A stretch of 64,000 bases of DNA, from the NCBI RefSeq assembly GCF_004803895.1, contig NZ_CP021978.1, forward strand, positions 1,302,001 through 1,366,000, in the 5' to 3' direction. The notes beneath the pieces are model-generated. The model had not been told where the DNA came from, did not search any database, and worked only from the letters and a program-made list of their open reading frames with translations. The stretch is from Streptomyces hawaiiensis. GTDB lineage: Bacteria > Actinomycetota > Actinomycetes > Streptomycetales > Streptomycetaceae. This document shows, piece after piece, positions 43,129 through 53,508 of this stretch (its first letter is position 1; each line of letters begins with the position of its first letter). The translations under genes and the position numbers were made by a program.

Positions 43129-43262
43129 GGGGCACGGCACGACGGCCGATTCGCCCCGTCCGCCGGAAAACTGCAGCTCCGCGTGCGCATGCGGGGCCGT
43201 GACAAGGGGCTTGCGGGCGCACTAGGGTGCGCGCCGGTGGACGAACCGATGGGGAGGCTGGG

Positions 43263-44125
43263 ATGGCCGGGACGGACGAGGAAGCCGTCGCCGCCGCGGA
43301 CGATGCGCTCTATGTGCTCACGGCGGTGCTACTGACGCCGGCGAAGTTCCCGAGCGTGCTGGGCGACGACTACCCCGAGGCATGCGCGGCGCTCGGTCTC
43401 GCGCCGCTCGCCGACGGGTACGGGCTGGTGCTCGGCCAGGACGGCGAAGGCGCCCGGTGGACGGTGGCCATCGACGACGTCTCCCTGGTGGCCGTCGCGA
43501 TCGCCTCCTGGGACTGCGGCATGGAGTACGAGCTGTCGCCCGACGAGCGCACGGTCGTCGCGGCCCTGCCCGGCTGGCCTCTCGCGGTCGCCGTCGCGGC
43601 CCCCGGGGTGCCCGCTCCGCACGATCCGGGCCCGGAGGCCGACGAGGGGCCCCCGCTGGCTCCGCCGGACACCACCGTGTGGGGCCCGGCCCAGCGGCGC
43701 CTGGGCGCGGACGAGATCGCGCTGCAATGGGCGACGTGGCGGGAGCAGGTCGACGACGCGGCGTTCCCGACGTCGGAGCCCTCGGGAACACCGGGTGACG
43801 GGGCGGGACGGCCGCCGGCGGTCCGGACGGACGCGGGGAGAACGGGCAGAAGGGTGGCCACAGCGGCATCCGGCGCGTCCTCGCGGAGGCCCGCACCTAT
43901 ATCGACTCGCCGCCGCCTCTGGGCCGGGTCCGGTCGTCCTTCGCGCCGGGTGACGCCCGGACCCTGCGGGCCGACGGTCCCGGCTGGTCGCTCGTCGCCA
44001 GGACCGACGACATCGCCTTCGTGCTGCTCGACGAGGAACCTGGTGAGGTCCTGCCGGTGGGCCGGGGGCCGGAACTGCCGGGACTCCTCGAGGCACTGGA
44101 CAAGATGGCCGTACGGCCGAACTGA
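43263..44125 (+). pseudogene. Frameshifted hypothetical gene
   Basis: ATG at 43263 with GGAGG upstream starts a normal-looking protein (MAGTDEEAVAAADDALYVLTAVLLTPAKF in parts, TVAIDDVSLVAVAIASWDCGMEYELSPDERTVVAAL in parts). After about residue 180 the frame degenerates into basic low-complexity sequence. Another forward frame then reads sensibly to a stop at 44123: HSGIRRVLAEARTYIDSPPPL, SFAPGDARTLRADGPGWSLVA, DIAFVLLDEEPGEVLPVGRG. One extra G in the run near 43799-43806 would join both into a 287-residue protein. Family not recognised; the cause (mutation, assembly error or programmed shift) is undecided. Confidence 0.65.
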
Positions 44126-44199
44126 GCCGGTTCGGCGGGGCCGCGCCCGTTCGGCCGGGCCTTCGCGGTGCGGGCCGGGCGGCACCGGCCTTCAGCGCC

Positions 44200-44382
44200 T
44201 CAGCGGCCGATCTCCTTGCGGGTGGCGCGGCGCAGCCTGCGCCGCTGCGACGGGTCCAGCGTGAGGTACGCGGCGGCCGGGACTCCCAGGATGATCAGGA
44301 GCGATGCCCACCAGGGCAGCCAGATCAGCAGGATGAGCCCGACTGCCACACCGCCCGCGGCGATCTTGGCGTTCTTCGACAT
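44200..44382 (-). CDS. Small membrane protein
   Basis: 60-residue protein with one or two transmembrane helices (GVAVGLILLIWLPWWASLLIILGVPAAAYL) and a basic C-terminus (SQRRRLRRATRKEIGR), probably placed in the cytosol. Short proteins of this kind are common in Streptomyces without known role. GGAGGCGACAGT precedes the ATG at 44380-44382. A longer in-frame extension is not supported. Confidence 0.65.
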   Translation of the reverse strand: MSKNAKIAAGGVAVGLILLIWLPWWASLLIILGVPAAAYLTLDPSQRRRLRRATRKEIGR

Positions 44383-44540
44383 GACTGTCGCCTCCTTCGC
44401 GGCCACTGCCGCTCTCTGTCTCGAAAACGGACCCGCGTTCGCGGCGGTTCCGGACCGCAACCCTGAGACATCCCTGAGGTGCGACCCCGACGCACCCCTG
44501 AGACCTCTATGGTGACCCAGCTCACAGCCCAGCCATACCC

Positions 44541-47471
44541 ATGCGCGCCAGAAGTGATGTACTCTCGGCGACTCCGCTTCCACTAGTCAAATTTGAGGAA
44601 TCCGCCATAGCCGAGCACCCGACTCTCCCGGCATCCCCCTCCGACCTCTCCGAACTGGCCTTGTGCCGGTCCGTCTTCCTGCCCGGCGACCCCGCGCGCA
44701 CTGGGAGTGTCGCCTTCTGGCGGCCCGACGGCGTCACCCCTCCGCCTGTGGAGCCGGCATCCGTCGCGGACCTGACCGTCGTCGTGCCCCATGACGGTGA
44801 GGTCGAGGAAGCGAGCGTGCCCGCCGTCCTGGTGCCGGTGCACACGGCTCTGCCGGTCCTCACGCGTGCGCGTGCCGGCGGGCAGGGGCACCGGTCCACC
44901 GTCTTCTGGGGCGCGGCGGCCCTGCACGCCCTGCACCTCGTGGCCCGGGGACTGCTGCTGCCGGGGCTGTCACCGGGCGACCACGACGCCTGGCGCGCGG
45001 GCCCGCTGCGCGCCCAGGACGTCGAGGCCCTGCGCCGCCTCGCCGCCGCGATGCCGCCCGAGGCGCACGCCGTGCCCCTGGGAGACGCCGCGCCGCTGCG
45101 GCTGCCCGACCCGGAGCAGCTTCTGCGCGCCTTCCTCGACGCTGTCGCCGACACCCTGCCCCGCTCCCCCGCCGCGCCGCTGGTGACGGGCGGCCCCGCC
45201 TACGCCTCGCCGGAGCCGGTGCGGCTGCCCGAGCAGCGCGCCTGGGCCGCCGATGTCGCCGCGGGACTTGACGCGGGCGTGCGGCTGTCGCTGCGGATCG
45301 AGGCGGACGGCCTGACGGACGCGGCGGACGACGACACGGACGTGACGTTCCGGGCCGTGCTGCAGGTGCACAGCGTCAGCGATCCGGCGCTCGTCGCGGA
45401 CGCCGCGGACGTCTGGACCGGCACCGGGGGCGAGGCCTTCGGTCCACGCGCGCGGATGGACGCACTGCTCGCCCTGCGCCGTGCGGCCCGGGCCTGGGCC
45501 CCGCTCACGCCCCTGCTGGCGGCGGCCGTGCCGGACGCGGCCGTACTCGCCGACGAGGAGGTCACCGAGCTTCTCGGTGCGGGCGCCGTCGCGCTGAGCG
45601 CGGCCGGGGTCGACGTGCACTGGCCCAAGGGGCTCTCCCGTGAGCTCCGCACGCACGCGGAGGTGGGGCCTTCCCACGGCGGTCCGGAGTCCGGCGAGGC
45701 CTCGGCGGCCATGCCGTCGTTCCTGTCCGCCGACGCGCTGCTCGCCTTCACGTGGTCGTTCGCCCTGGGTGAGGGGCGGCTGGACCGTGCGGAGCTGGAC
45801 CGTCTCGCCGAGGCGAAGCGCCCGGTGGTGCGGCTGCGTGACCAGTGGGTCCTGATCGACCCTCACGAGGCGCGCCTGGCCCGCTCCCGGCAGGACCGCA
45901 AGGTGACGCCGGTGGACGCCCTGGGCGCGGCCCTGACGGGCTGGGCGGAGGTGGACGGCCGCCGGGTCGAGGTGCGGCCGACCGGATGGCTGGCGGCCCT
46001 GCGGGAGCGGCTCGCGGACCCCGAGGCGCAGCGGCCCGTGGAGCAGCCGGCCGCCCTCGCCGCCACCCTGCGGGACTACCAGCGGCGGGGCCTGAACTGG
46101 CTCGCCGGTATGACGTCGCTGGGTCTGGGCTGCTGTCTCGCCGACGACATGGGGCTCGGCAAGACGATCACGCTGATCGCCCTCCACCTGCACCGGCAGT
46201 CCGACGCCGGGTCCGCCGGACCGACCCTGGTGGTCTGCCCGACGTCCCTGATGGGCAACTGGCAGCGGGAGATCGAACGGTTCGCGCCCGGCACACCGGT
46301 GCGGCGCTTCCATGGCGCGCGGCGCGACCTGGACGGCCTGGCCGACGGGGAGTTCGTGCTCACCACGTACGGCACGATGCGCCTGGACGCGCCCCGGCTC
46401 GCCGGAGTGCCGTGGGGCATGCTCGTGGCGGACGAGGCACAGCACGTGAAGAACCCGCACTCCTCGACCGCGCGGGAGCTGCGTTCCATCGGCGCACGCG
46501 CGCGTGTGGCCCTCACCGGCACCCCGGTGGAGAACAACCTGTCGGAGTTGTGGGCGATCCTCGACTGGACGACTCCGGGGCTGCTGGGCCGGCTCGGTAC
46601 CTTCCGCAGGCGGTACGCGGAAGCCGTCGAGGGCGGTCAGGACCCGGCCGCTGCCGACCGGCTGGCCCGGCTCGTACGGCCGTTCCTGCTGCGCCGCCGC
46701 AAGTCGGACCCGGGGATCGCGCCCGAGCTGCCGCCGAAGACGGAGACCGATCACGCCGTGTCGCTCACCGAGGAGCAGGCGGCGCTGTACGAAGCCGTGG
46801 TGCGCGAGGCGCTCGCGGAGATCTCCGGCGCCGGCAGCATGGCCCGGCGGGGCCTGATCGTGAAGCTGCTCACCGGCCTCAAGCAGATCTGCAACCATCC
46901 GGCGCAGTACCTCAAGGAGGAGCGGCCGGTGATCTCCGGGCGTTCCGGCAAGCTGGAGCTGCTGGACGAGCTGCTCGACACGATCCTCGCCGAGCAGGCG
47001 GGCGTGCTGGTGTTCACGCAGTACGTGCAGATGGCCCGTCTCCTCGAACGGCACCTCGCCGCCCGCGGCACGCCCACGCAGTTCCTGCACGGAGGGACGC
47101 CCGTCGCCGGGCGCGAGGCCATGGTGCGGCGTTTCCAGGACGGCGAAGTGCCGGTGTTCCTGCTGTCGTTGAAGGCGGCGGGCACCGGGCTGAATCTCAC
47201 CCGGGCCGAGCACGTCGTGCACTACGACCGCTGGTGGAACCCGGCCGTCGAGGCGCAGGCGACCGACCGCGCGTACCGCATCGGCCAGACCCGGCCCGTG
47301 CAGGTGCACCGGATCATCGCGGAGGGAACGATCGAGGACCGCATCGCCGAACTGCTGATACGCAAGCGGGAGCTGGCGGACGCGGTCCTGGGCGCCGGCG
47401 AGGCCGCGCTCACGGAACTAACAAACGCGGAACTGGCGGATCTGGTCGAACTGCGAGGGGGCCTGCGATGA
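44541..47471 (+). CDS. SNF2/SWI2-family DEAD-like helicase
   Basis: Large ATP-dependent helicase/translocase of up to 976 residues. Motif I ADDMGLGKTITLIALHL, motif II (DEAQ) LVADEAQHVKNP, motif III ALTGTPVENNLSELWAI, later motif FTQYVQMARLLERHLAA and motif VI YRIGQTRPVQVHRII confirm the RapA/SNF2 class. The first ~450 residues form the N-terminal region typical of bacterial SNF2 proteins. The start is uncertain: ATG 44541 lacks a ribosome-binding site, while GAGGA sits seven bases before an in-frame ATA (44607). It overlaps the next gene by four bases. Confidence 0.9.
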   Translation: MRARSDVLSATPLPLVKFEESAIAEHPTLPASPSDLSELALCRSVFLPGDPARTGSVAFWRPDGVTPPPVEPASVADLTVVVPHDGEVEEASVPAVLVPVHTALPVLTRARAGGQGHRSTVFWGAAALHALHLVARGLLLPGLSPGDHDAWRAGPLRAQDVEALRRLAAAMPPEAHAVPLGDAAPLRLPDPEQLLRAFLDAVADTLPRSPAAPLVTGGPAYASPEPVRLPEQRAWAADVAAGLDAGVRLSLRIEADGLTDAADDDTDVTFRAVLQVHSVSDPALVADAADVWTGTGGEAFGPRARMDALLALRRAARAWAPLTPLLAAAVPDAAVLADEEVTELLGAGAVALSAAGVDVHWPKGLSRELRTHAEVGPSHGGPESGEASAAMPSFLSADALLAFTWSFALGEGRLDRAELDRLAEAKRPVVRLRDQWVLIDPHEARLARSRQDRKVTPVDALGAALTGWAEVDGRRVEVRPTGWLAALRERLADPEAQRPVEQPAALAATLRDYQRRGLNWLAGMTSLGLGCCLADDMGLGKTITLIALHLHRQSDAGSAGPTLVVCPTSLMGNWQREIERFAPGTPVRRFHGARRDLDGLADGEFVLTTYGTMRLDAPRLAGVPWGMLVADEAQHVKNPHSSTARELRSIGARARVALTGTPVENNLSELWAILDWTTPGLLGRLGTFRRRYAEAVEGGQDPAAADRLARLVRPFLLRRRKSDPGIAPELPPKTETDHAVSLTEEQAALYEAVVREALAEISGAGSMARRGLIVKLLTGLKQICNHPAQYLKEERPVISGRSGKLELLDELLDTILAEQAGVLVFTQYVQMARLLERHLAARGTPTQFLHGGTPVAGREAMVRRFQDGEVPVFLLSLKAAGTGLNLTRAEHVVHYDRWWNPAVEAQATDRAYRIGQTRPVQVHRIIAEGTIEDRIAELLIRKRELADAVLGAGEAALTELTNAELADLVELRGGLR

Positions 47472-48712
47472 CTCGGCACGAGGACGACATGGAACGCACC
47501 TTCGCCGCCCTGCCGCCCGCCCACGGGCGGGGCTTCACGCAGACCTGGTGGGGCCAGGCCTGGCTGAAGGCACTGGAGGGCACTGCGCTGGACTCGGCAC
47601 AGCTCAAGACGGGCCGCCGGCTCGCCCGCGCGGGTGCGGTCGGCGCGGTGTCGGTGCGCCCGGGGCGGCTGACAGCCGTCGTCCAGGACCGCGACCGTAC
47701 GGCGCACCGGGCCGACGTCCTGCTGGAGGAGCTCTCGCCCGAGCAGTGGGACCGTTTCCTGGACATGACGGCGGAGCGGGCCGGTCATGTGGCGGCGCTG
47801 CTGGACCGGGAGATGCCACCGCACCTGGTCGAGGACGCGGCGGACGCGGGCGTCGAACTGCTCCCGGGACTGGGCGACCTGGAGCCGGAGTGCGACTGCG
47901 AGGCCTGGGACCACTGCGGGCACACGGCGGCGCTCTGTTACCAGGTGGCGCGGCTGCTGGACCAGGACCCGTTCGTGCTGCTGCTGATGCGCGGGCGCGA
48001 CGAGACCACCCTGCTGGAGGACCTGCAGGCGCGCGGCGGCGCGTCCACGGCGGGCTCCGCCGAGCCGGAGGGCGTGGACGCGGCCGAGGCGTACGCCGCC
48101 GGTGACATCCTGCCGCCGCTCCCGGATCCGCCCGGGCTCCCCGGCGAACCCGGTCTTCCGCCGTCCCTGGACACCGAGACACCGCCCGCCCCCGGCATCG
48201 AACCGGCCGCTCTGGCGTTCCTGGCCGCGCAGACCGCCGTACGGGCTCACGGCCTGCTCAGGGGAACGCTCCAGGGCGACGTCCACGCGACGCCGGCGCA
48301 GGACGCGGTGCGGCTGGCCGCGGGTGACCCCGGCCGGGAGGTGACCGACCGGCTCGCAGACGGGTCGGGACGCGGCCGGGAGGGACTGGCCACGGCCGTG
48401 CGCGCCTGGCGTCACGGCGGCGCGGCCGCACTGTCCGTCCTCGACGAGGAGTGGCGTGTGGAGGGCGAAACGCTCGCACGCGCGCGTGCCGCCCTGGAGT
48501 CGGCCTGGGACACCGGTGAACGGCCGGAGCTGCGGGCGCGGGGCAACCGCTGGACGGTCGCCGGCGCGCCGGTCCAGCTGCGGCTCGGCCGGGACGGCCG
48601 CTGGTGGCCCTACCGCAAGGAACGCGGCCGCTGGCAGCCCGCGGGAGGCGCCGCCCAGGACCCGGCGACGGCCCTGGCATCGGCGACAGCCCCGGTTTCG
48701 GCGGAAGTTTAG
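47468..48712 (+). CDS. SWIM zinc-finger protein
   Basis: 414-residue protein with a SWIM-type zinc site CDCEAWDHCGHTAALCYQVAR (CxC...CxH) at about 138-155. Such proteins commonly pair with an SNF2 helicase gene, and here they share a four-base overlap (ATGA), which strongly suggests a complex in nucleic-acid handling. A conserved N-terminal block reads RGFTQTWWGQAWLKALEGTA. The C-terminal region is Ala/Pro rich and variable, ending with a DNA-binding-like RWWPYRKERGRWQPAGG. Role in DNA repair is inferred from family pairing, not shown. Confidence 0.88.
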   Translation: MTRHEDDMERTFAALPPAHGRGFTQTWWGQAWLKALEGTALDSAQLKTGRRLARAGAVGAVSVRPGRLTAVVQDRDRTAHRADVLLEELSPEQWDRFLDMTAERAGHVAALLDREMPPHLVEDAADAGVELLPGLGDLEPECDCEAWDHCGHTAALCYQVARLLDQDPFVLLLMRGRDETTLLEDLQARGGASTAGSAEPEGVDAAEAYAAGDILPPLPDPPGLPGEPGLPPSLDTETPPAPGIEPAALAFLAAQTAVRAHGLLRGTLQGDVHATPAQDAVRLAAGDPGREVTDRLADGSGRGREGLATAVRAWRHGGAAALSVLDEEWRVEGETLARARAALESAWDTGERPELRARGNRWTVAGAPVQLRLGRDGRWWPYRKERGRWQPAGGAAQDPATALASATAPVSAEV

Positions 48713-48816
48713 GCAGGAGAAGGAGACTCTTTGTGAGGTCCGCGCCAGGGCCACTTCCACCGCCGGGCCGAATGACGGGACCCGGAAACCTGTGCCGGGT
48801 GAGGAGACGGCAGGCG

Positions 48817-49167
48817 TCAGGGCAGTAGCTCGCCGGGGTCCAGGGACGGGACGAGCGATTCGAGGTCACTCGGAAGATCACTGGGCAGATCGCTCGGCAA
48901 CCGGGTCGGAAAGCCCGACGGCAGCCGCGACGGCAGCTCGCTGGGCAACCTCGTGGGCAGCGTGGTGGGGATGCCGAAGGACGGCGCGTCAGTGCGGCTC
49001 GTGCTCTCGCCCCCCGGCTCCCCGTCCGGCGAGTCGTCCCGTCCCGAGGCCATCAGCGCCACGAGAGACACGGCTGCGAGGGCCACGAGCACGGCGAGCA
49101 GGATGAGCAGCGGATTCCGGCGCCGGGGCGGCCCGGGCGGGTGCGGCGGTACGGGCGGCATGGCCAT
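48817..49167 (-). CDS. Single-pass membrane protein with LPS repeats
   Basis: 116-residue protein with a Pro-rich N-terminus, one transmembrane helix (NPLLILLAVLVALAAVSLVAL) and an extracellular tail made of LPTRLPSELPSRLPSGFP / TRLPSDLPSDLPSDLE units, a clear periodic Leu-Pro-Ser repeat. No known family is evident. It lies downstream of xylA on the same strand but is separated from it by about 150 bases. Confidence 0.65.
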   Translation of the reverse strand: MAMPPVPPHPPGPPRRRNPLLILLAVLVALAAVSLVALMASGRDDSPDGEPGGESTSRTDAPSFGIPTTLPTRLPSELPSRLPSGFPTRLPSDLPSDLPSDLESLVPSLDPGELLP

Positions 49168-49317
49168 ACCTGCCAGAGTCGCCGGGCAGCGCTCAAGCCG
49201 GGAGGGGCGCACGGAAGCTGATACGGACTCATGGCGTGGATCGCACGATTCCGCGGCATGACGGGCCCGCCGGCCGGCCGTGGTGACCGGCCGACGTGCC
49301 CGCACGCGCGCGTGGAC

Positions 49318-50508
<1,191 letters not shown>

Positions 50509-50527
50509 CTATTTCGTCATGCCGATT

Positions 50528-50540
50528 TACAAATTAGTAT
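50528..50540. promoter_or_regulatory. AT-rich palindrome in xylA-xylB control region
   Basis: TACAAATTAGTA (50528-50539) is a 12-base near-palindrome (10 of 12 pair) in a very AT-rich island between the divergent xylose genes. TAGTAT (50535-50540) can serve as the xylB -10 box, so a repressor bound here would block transcription. It is the best operator candidate for the ROK regulator. Confidence 0.55.
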
Positions 50541-50614
50541 GCGAGCACCTCTCTGGGAAGAGACAAGGTGCCTCCGAACGGAGACACGTGCCGCGCGCAG
50601 TAGGGAGAAGCCCG

Positions 50615-52060
50615 ATGTCAGCAGCCGAGGGTCCGCTCGTCGTCGGTGTGGACTCGTCCACCCAGTCCACCAAGGCGCTGGTCGTCGACGCGTCCACCGG
50701 CCGGGTGGTCGCGAGCGGCCAGGCGCCGCACACGGTCTCCTCGGGGGCCGGGCGCGAGACCGACCCGCGCCAGTGGTGGGACGCGCTGTGCGAAGCTCTG
50801 CGCCAGTGCGGGGACGCGGCGCACGAGGCCGCCGCCGTGTCGGTGGGAGGGCAGCAGCACGGCCTCGTCACCCTGGACGGCCGGGGCGAGCCGGTGCGGC
50901 CCGCCCTGCTGTGGAACGACGTGCGCTCGGCGCCGCAGGCCCGTCGGCTGACGGAGGAACTGGGCGGCTCGAAGTTCTGGGCGGAGCGCACCGGAAGCGT
51001 GCCCGCCGCCTCGTTCACGGTCACCAAGTGGGCGTGGCTGGCCGAGCACGAGCCGGAGGCGGTGCGCGCCACGAAAGCCGTGCGCCTCCCCCACGACTAC
51101 CTCACCGAGCGACTCACCGGGCAGGGCACGACCGACCGCGGCGATGTCTCCGGGACGGGCTGGTGGGCGTCCGCGGCGGAGGCGTACGACGAGGAGATCC
51201 TGGCGCACGTGGGGCTCGACCCGGCCCTGCTGCCCCGCGTGGTCCGGCCCGGCGAGGTGGCGGGCAGCGTTCGTGACGGCCATGACCTGCCGTTCTCCCG
51301 GGGCACCCTGGTCGCGCCCGGCACGGGTGACAACGCCGCCGCCGCGCTGGGCCTCGGGGTGCGGCCGGGCGTGCCGGTGATGAGCCTCGGCACTTCGGGC
51401 ACGGTGTACGCCGTCTCGCAGCGGCGCACCGCCGACCCGAGCGGCACGGTGGCGGGTTTCGCCGACGCCCGCGGCGACTGGCTGCCGTTGGCCTGCACCC
51501 TGAACTGCACGCTGGCCGTCGACCGCGTCGCGGCGCTGCTGGGTCTGGACCGCGAGGCCGTGGAGCCCGGCACGGCCGTGACGCTGCTGCCCTACCTGGA
51601 CGGCGAACGCACCCCGAACCTGCCGAACGCCTCCGGCCTGCTGCACGGCCTGCGCCACGACACGACCGCCGGCCAGCTGCTGCAGGCCGCCTACGACGGT
51701 GCCGTGCACTCCCTGCTCGGCGCGCTCGACCTGGTCCTCGACGAGGACGCGGACCCCTCGGAACCCCTGCTGCTGATCGGCGGCGGCGCCCGGGGCACCG
51801 CTTGGCAGCAGACCGTGCGGCGGCTGTCGGGGCGTGCCGTGCAGGTGCCGGAGGCCAGGGAGCTGGTCGCGCTCGGCGCTGCCGCGCAGGCGGCCGGGTT
51901 GCTGACCGGGGAGGACCCGGCGGCGGTCGCGCGCCGCTGGGACACGGCGGCCGGGCCGGTGCTCGACGCCGTCGAGCGGGACGAGGAGACGCTGGCCAGG
52001 ATCGCCGGGGTACTCTCCGACGCGGCTCCGCTGCTGGAGCGGCCCACCGACACCCACTGA
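50615..52060 (+). CDS. xylB: Xylulokinase
   Basis: Phosphorylates D-xylulose at O5, the second step of xylose use. The 481 residues belong to the FGGY kinase family: phosphate-binding VVGVDSSTQSTKALVVDAS, substrate motif AAVSVGGQQHGLVTLDG, catalytic Asp in APGTGDNAAAALGLGV, and LLLIGGGARGTAWQQTVRRL near the C-terminus. The GGGAGA ribosome-binding site lies nine bases before ATG 50615. Fifteen bases separate it from the ROK regulator gene, so xylB and the regulator are probably one operon. Confidence 0.95.
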   Translation: MSAAEGPLVVGVDSSTQSTKALVVDASTGRVVASGQAPHTVSSGAGRETDPRQWWDALCEALRQCGDAAHEAAAVSVGGQQHGLVTLDGRGEPVRPALLWNDVRSAPQARRLTEELGGSKFWAERTGSVPAASFTVTKWAWLAEHEPEAVRATKAVRLPHDYLTERLTGQGTTDRGDVSGTGWWASAAEAYDEEILAHVGLDPALLPRVVRPGEVAGSVRDGHDLPFSRGTLVAPGTGDNAAAALGLGVRPGVPVMSLGTSGTVYAVSQRRTADPSGTVAGFADARGDWLPLACTLNCTLAVDRVAALLGLDREAVEPGTAVTLLPYLDGERTPNLPNASGLLHGLRHDTTAGQLLQAAYDGAVHSLLGALDLVLDEDADPSEPLLLIGGGARGTAWQQTVRRLSGRAVQVPEARELVALGAAAQAAGLLTGEDPAAVARRWDTAAGPVLDAVERDEETLARIAGVLSDAAPLLERPTDTH

Positions 52061-52075
52061 GGACTGGCGTCAGGC

Positions 52076-53284
52076 ATGACCGCACCGCTGCACGGGGCCC
52101 GTCCCGCCGGGCCGGGGCGCGCCCTGCCCGACACCCAGCAGGGCATGCGCCGCCGCAACCTCGCCCGCGTCCTGCACACCGTCCGCGACGAGGGGCCGCT
52201 GTCCCGGGCCGCCGTCGCCTCACGGATCGGCCTGACCCGGGCGGCGGTCTCGACACTCGTCGACGAGCTCATCCGCTCGGGGCTCCTCGAAGAGCTGGGG
52301 CCCGAGCGGCCCGGACGGGTGGGCCGGCCCGGTTCCGCGCTCGCCGTCAGCGGACGCGGCCCGGCCGGCATCGGAGCGGAGGTCGGCGTCGACCATCTCG
52401 CGGTCTGCGCCGTCGACCTGCGCGGCACGACCCGGTCGCGGGCGATACGCCAGGGAGCGAACCGCGGCCGCTCCCCTCAGCCCGTGCTCGCGGAACTCAC
52501 CGAGCTGATCCGGCAGGTCGTCGCCGAGGCGGAGGGCGAGGGCCTGTGGCCGGCCGGACTCGCCATGGCCGTGCCGGGCCTGGTGGCGCGCGACGCCCGG
52601 ACGGTCGTGCGCGCCCCGAACCTCGGATGGCACGACATCGACCTCGGCACACTGCTGCCGGCGGACCTGCCGCTGACGGTGGACAACGAGGCCAACTTCG
52701 GCGCCCTCGCCGAACTCTGGCTGGGTGACGACACGCCCCGCGACTTCCTGCACGTCTCGGCGGAGATCGGTATCGGTGCCGCGGTCGTGGTGGACGGCGG
52801 GCTGCTGCGCGGAACCCGCGGTTTCGCGGGCGAGTTGGGGCACGTGCCGGTGCGGCCGGACGGGCCGGAGTGCGCCTGCGGCGGCCGGGGCTGTCTGGAG
52901 CAGTACGCCGGCGAGGAGGCCGTGCTGCGCGCGGCCGGTCTGGAACCCGGCGAGGACCGGGTCGGGCTGCTCGCGGGGCGCGCCGCGGAGGGCGACGAGG
53001 GCGTACGCCGTGCTCTGCGCGACGCGGGGACGGCGCTCGGTGTGGCCCTGACCGGGGCGGTCAACCTGCTCGACCCGGAGAGCGTGGTGCTGGGCGGGGA
53101 ACTGTCCGGACTGGCGCCCTGGCTGCTGCCCTCGCTGCGGGACGAGCTGGCGCGCCGTACGGCAGGTCCGGTCTGCCCCGTGTCCGTGTCCCATCTGGGG
53201 CCTCAGGGCCCGCTGCTGGGGGCCGCGCACTCGGTGGTCCGGGCGGTGCTGGACGATCCGGCGGCCGTCGCCGGGCAGGCCTGA
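52076..53284 (+). CDS. xylR: ROK-family transcriptional regulator of xylose genes
   Basis: 402-residue regulator with an N-terminal winged helix (MRRRNLARVLHTVRDEGPLS, ASRIGLTRAAVSTLVDELIRSGLL in parts) and a C-terminal ROK sugar-kinase-like domain: GIGAEVGVDHLAVCAVDLRG, DNEANFGALAELW, and the zinc motif CACGGRGCLEQYAG. Its DNA-binding domain and location right after xylB support a xylose-responsive repressor of xylA and xylB. Effector not proven. Confidence 0.9.
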   Translation: MTAPLHGARPAGPGRALPDTQQGMRRRNLARVLHTVRDEGPLSRAAVASRIGLTRAAVSTLVDELIRSGLLEELGPERPGRVGRPGSALAVSGRGPAGIGAEVGVDHLAVCAVDLRGTTRSRAIRQGANRGRSPQPVLAELTELIRQVVAEAEGEGLWPAGLAMAVPGLVARDARTVVRAPNLGWHDIDLGTLLPADLPLTVDNEANFGALAELWLGDDTPRDFLHVSAEIGIGAAVVVDGGLLRGTRGFAGELGHVPVRPDGPECACGGRGCLEQYAGEEAVLRAAGLEPGEDRVGLLAGRAAEGDEGVRRALRDAGTALGVALTGAVNLLDPESVVLGGELSGLAPWLLPSLRDELARRTAGPVCPVSVSHLGPQGPLLGAAHSVVRAVLDDPAAVAGQA

Positions 53285-53508
53285 AACGGCCGTCGCCAAC
53301 GGTCGCCGGCGGGTCTCCTCCGTTCCGAATCACCCGGCCGGGTGGGGGAGTTGTCCACATCCGCTGGCCCGTCCACCGAATCGCGCCGCATCCTCCTGAC
53401 GAGTCGGCAGGCGCCGTAACTTGATCACCGCGGGCCGCGACCGCAACGGCCGCAGCCGCGCAGTTGAGCAAGAGACACCCTCCTGTCGAGCCCGGAAGGC
53501 ACACACCC

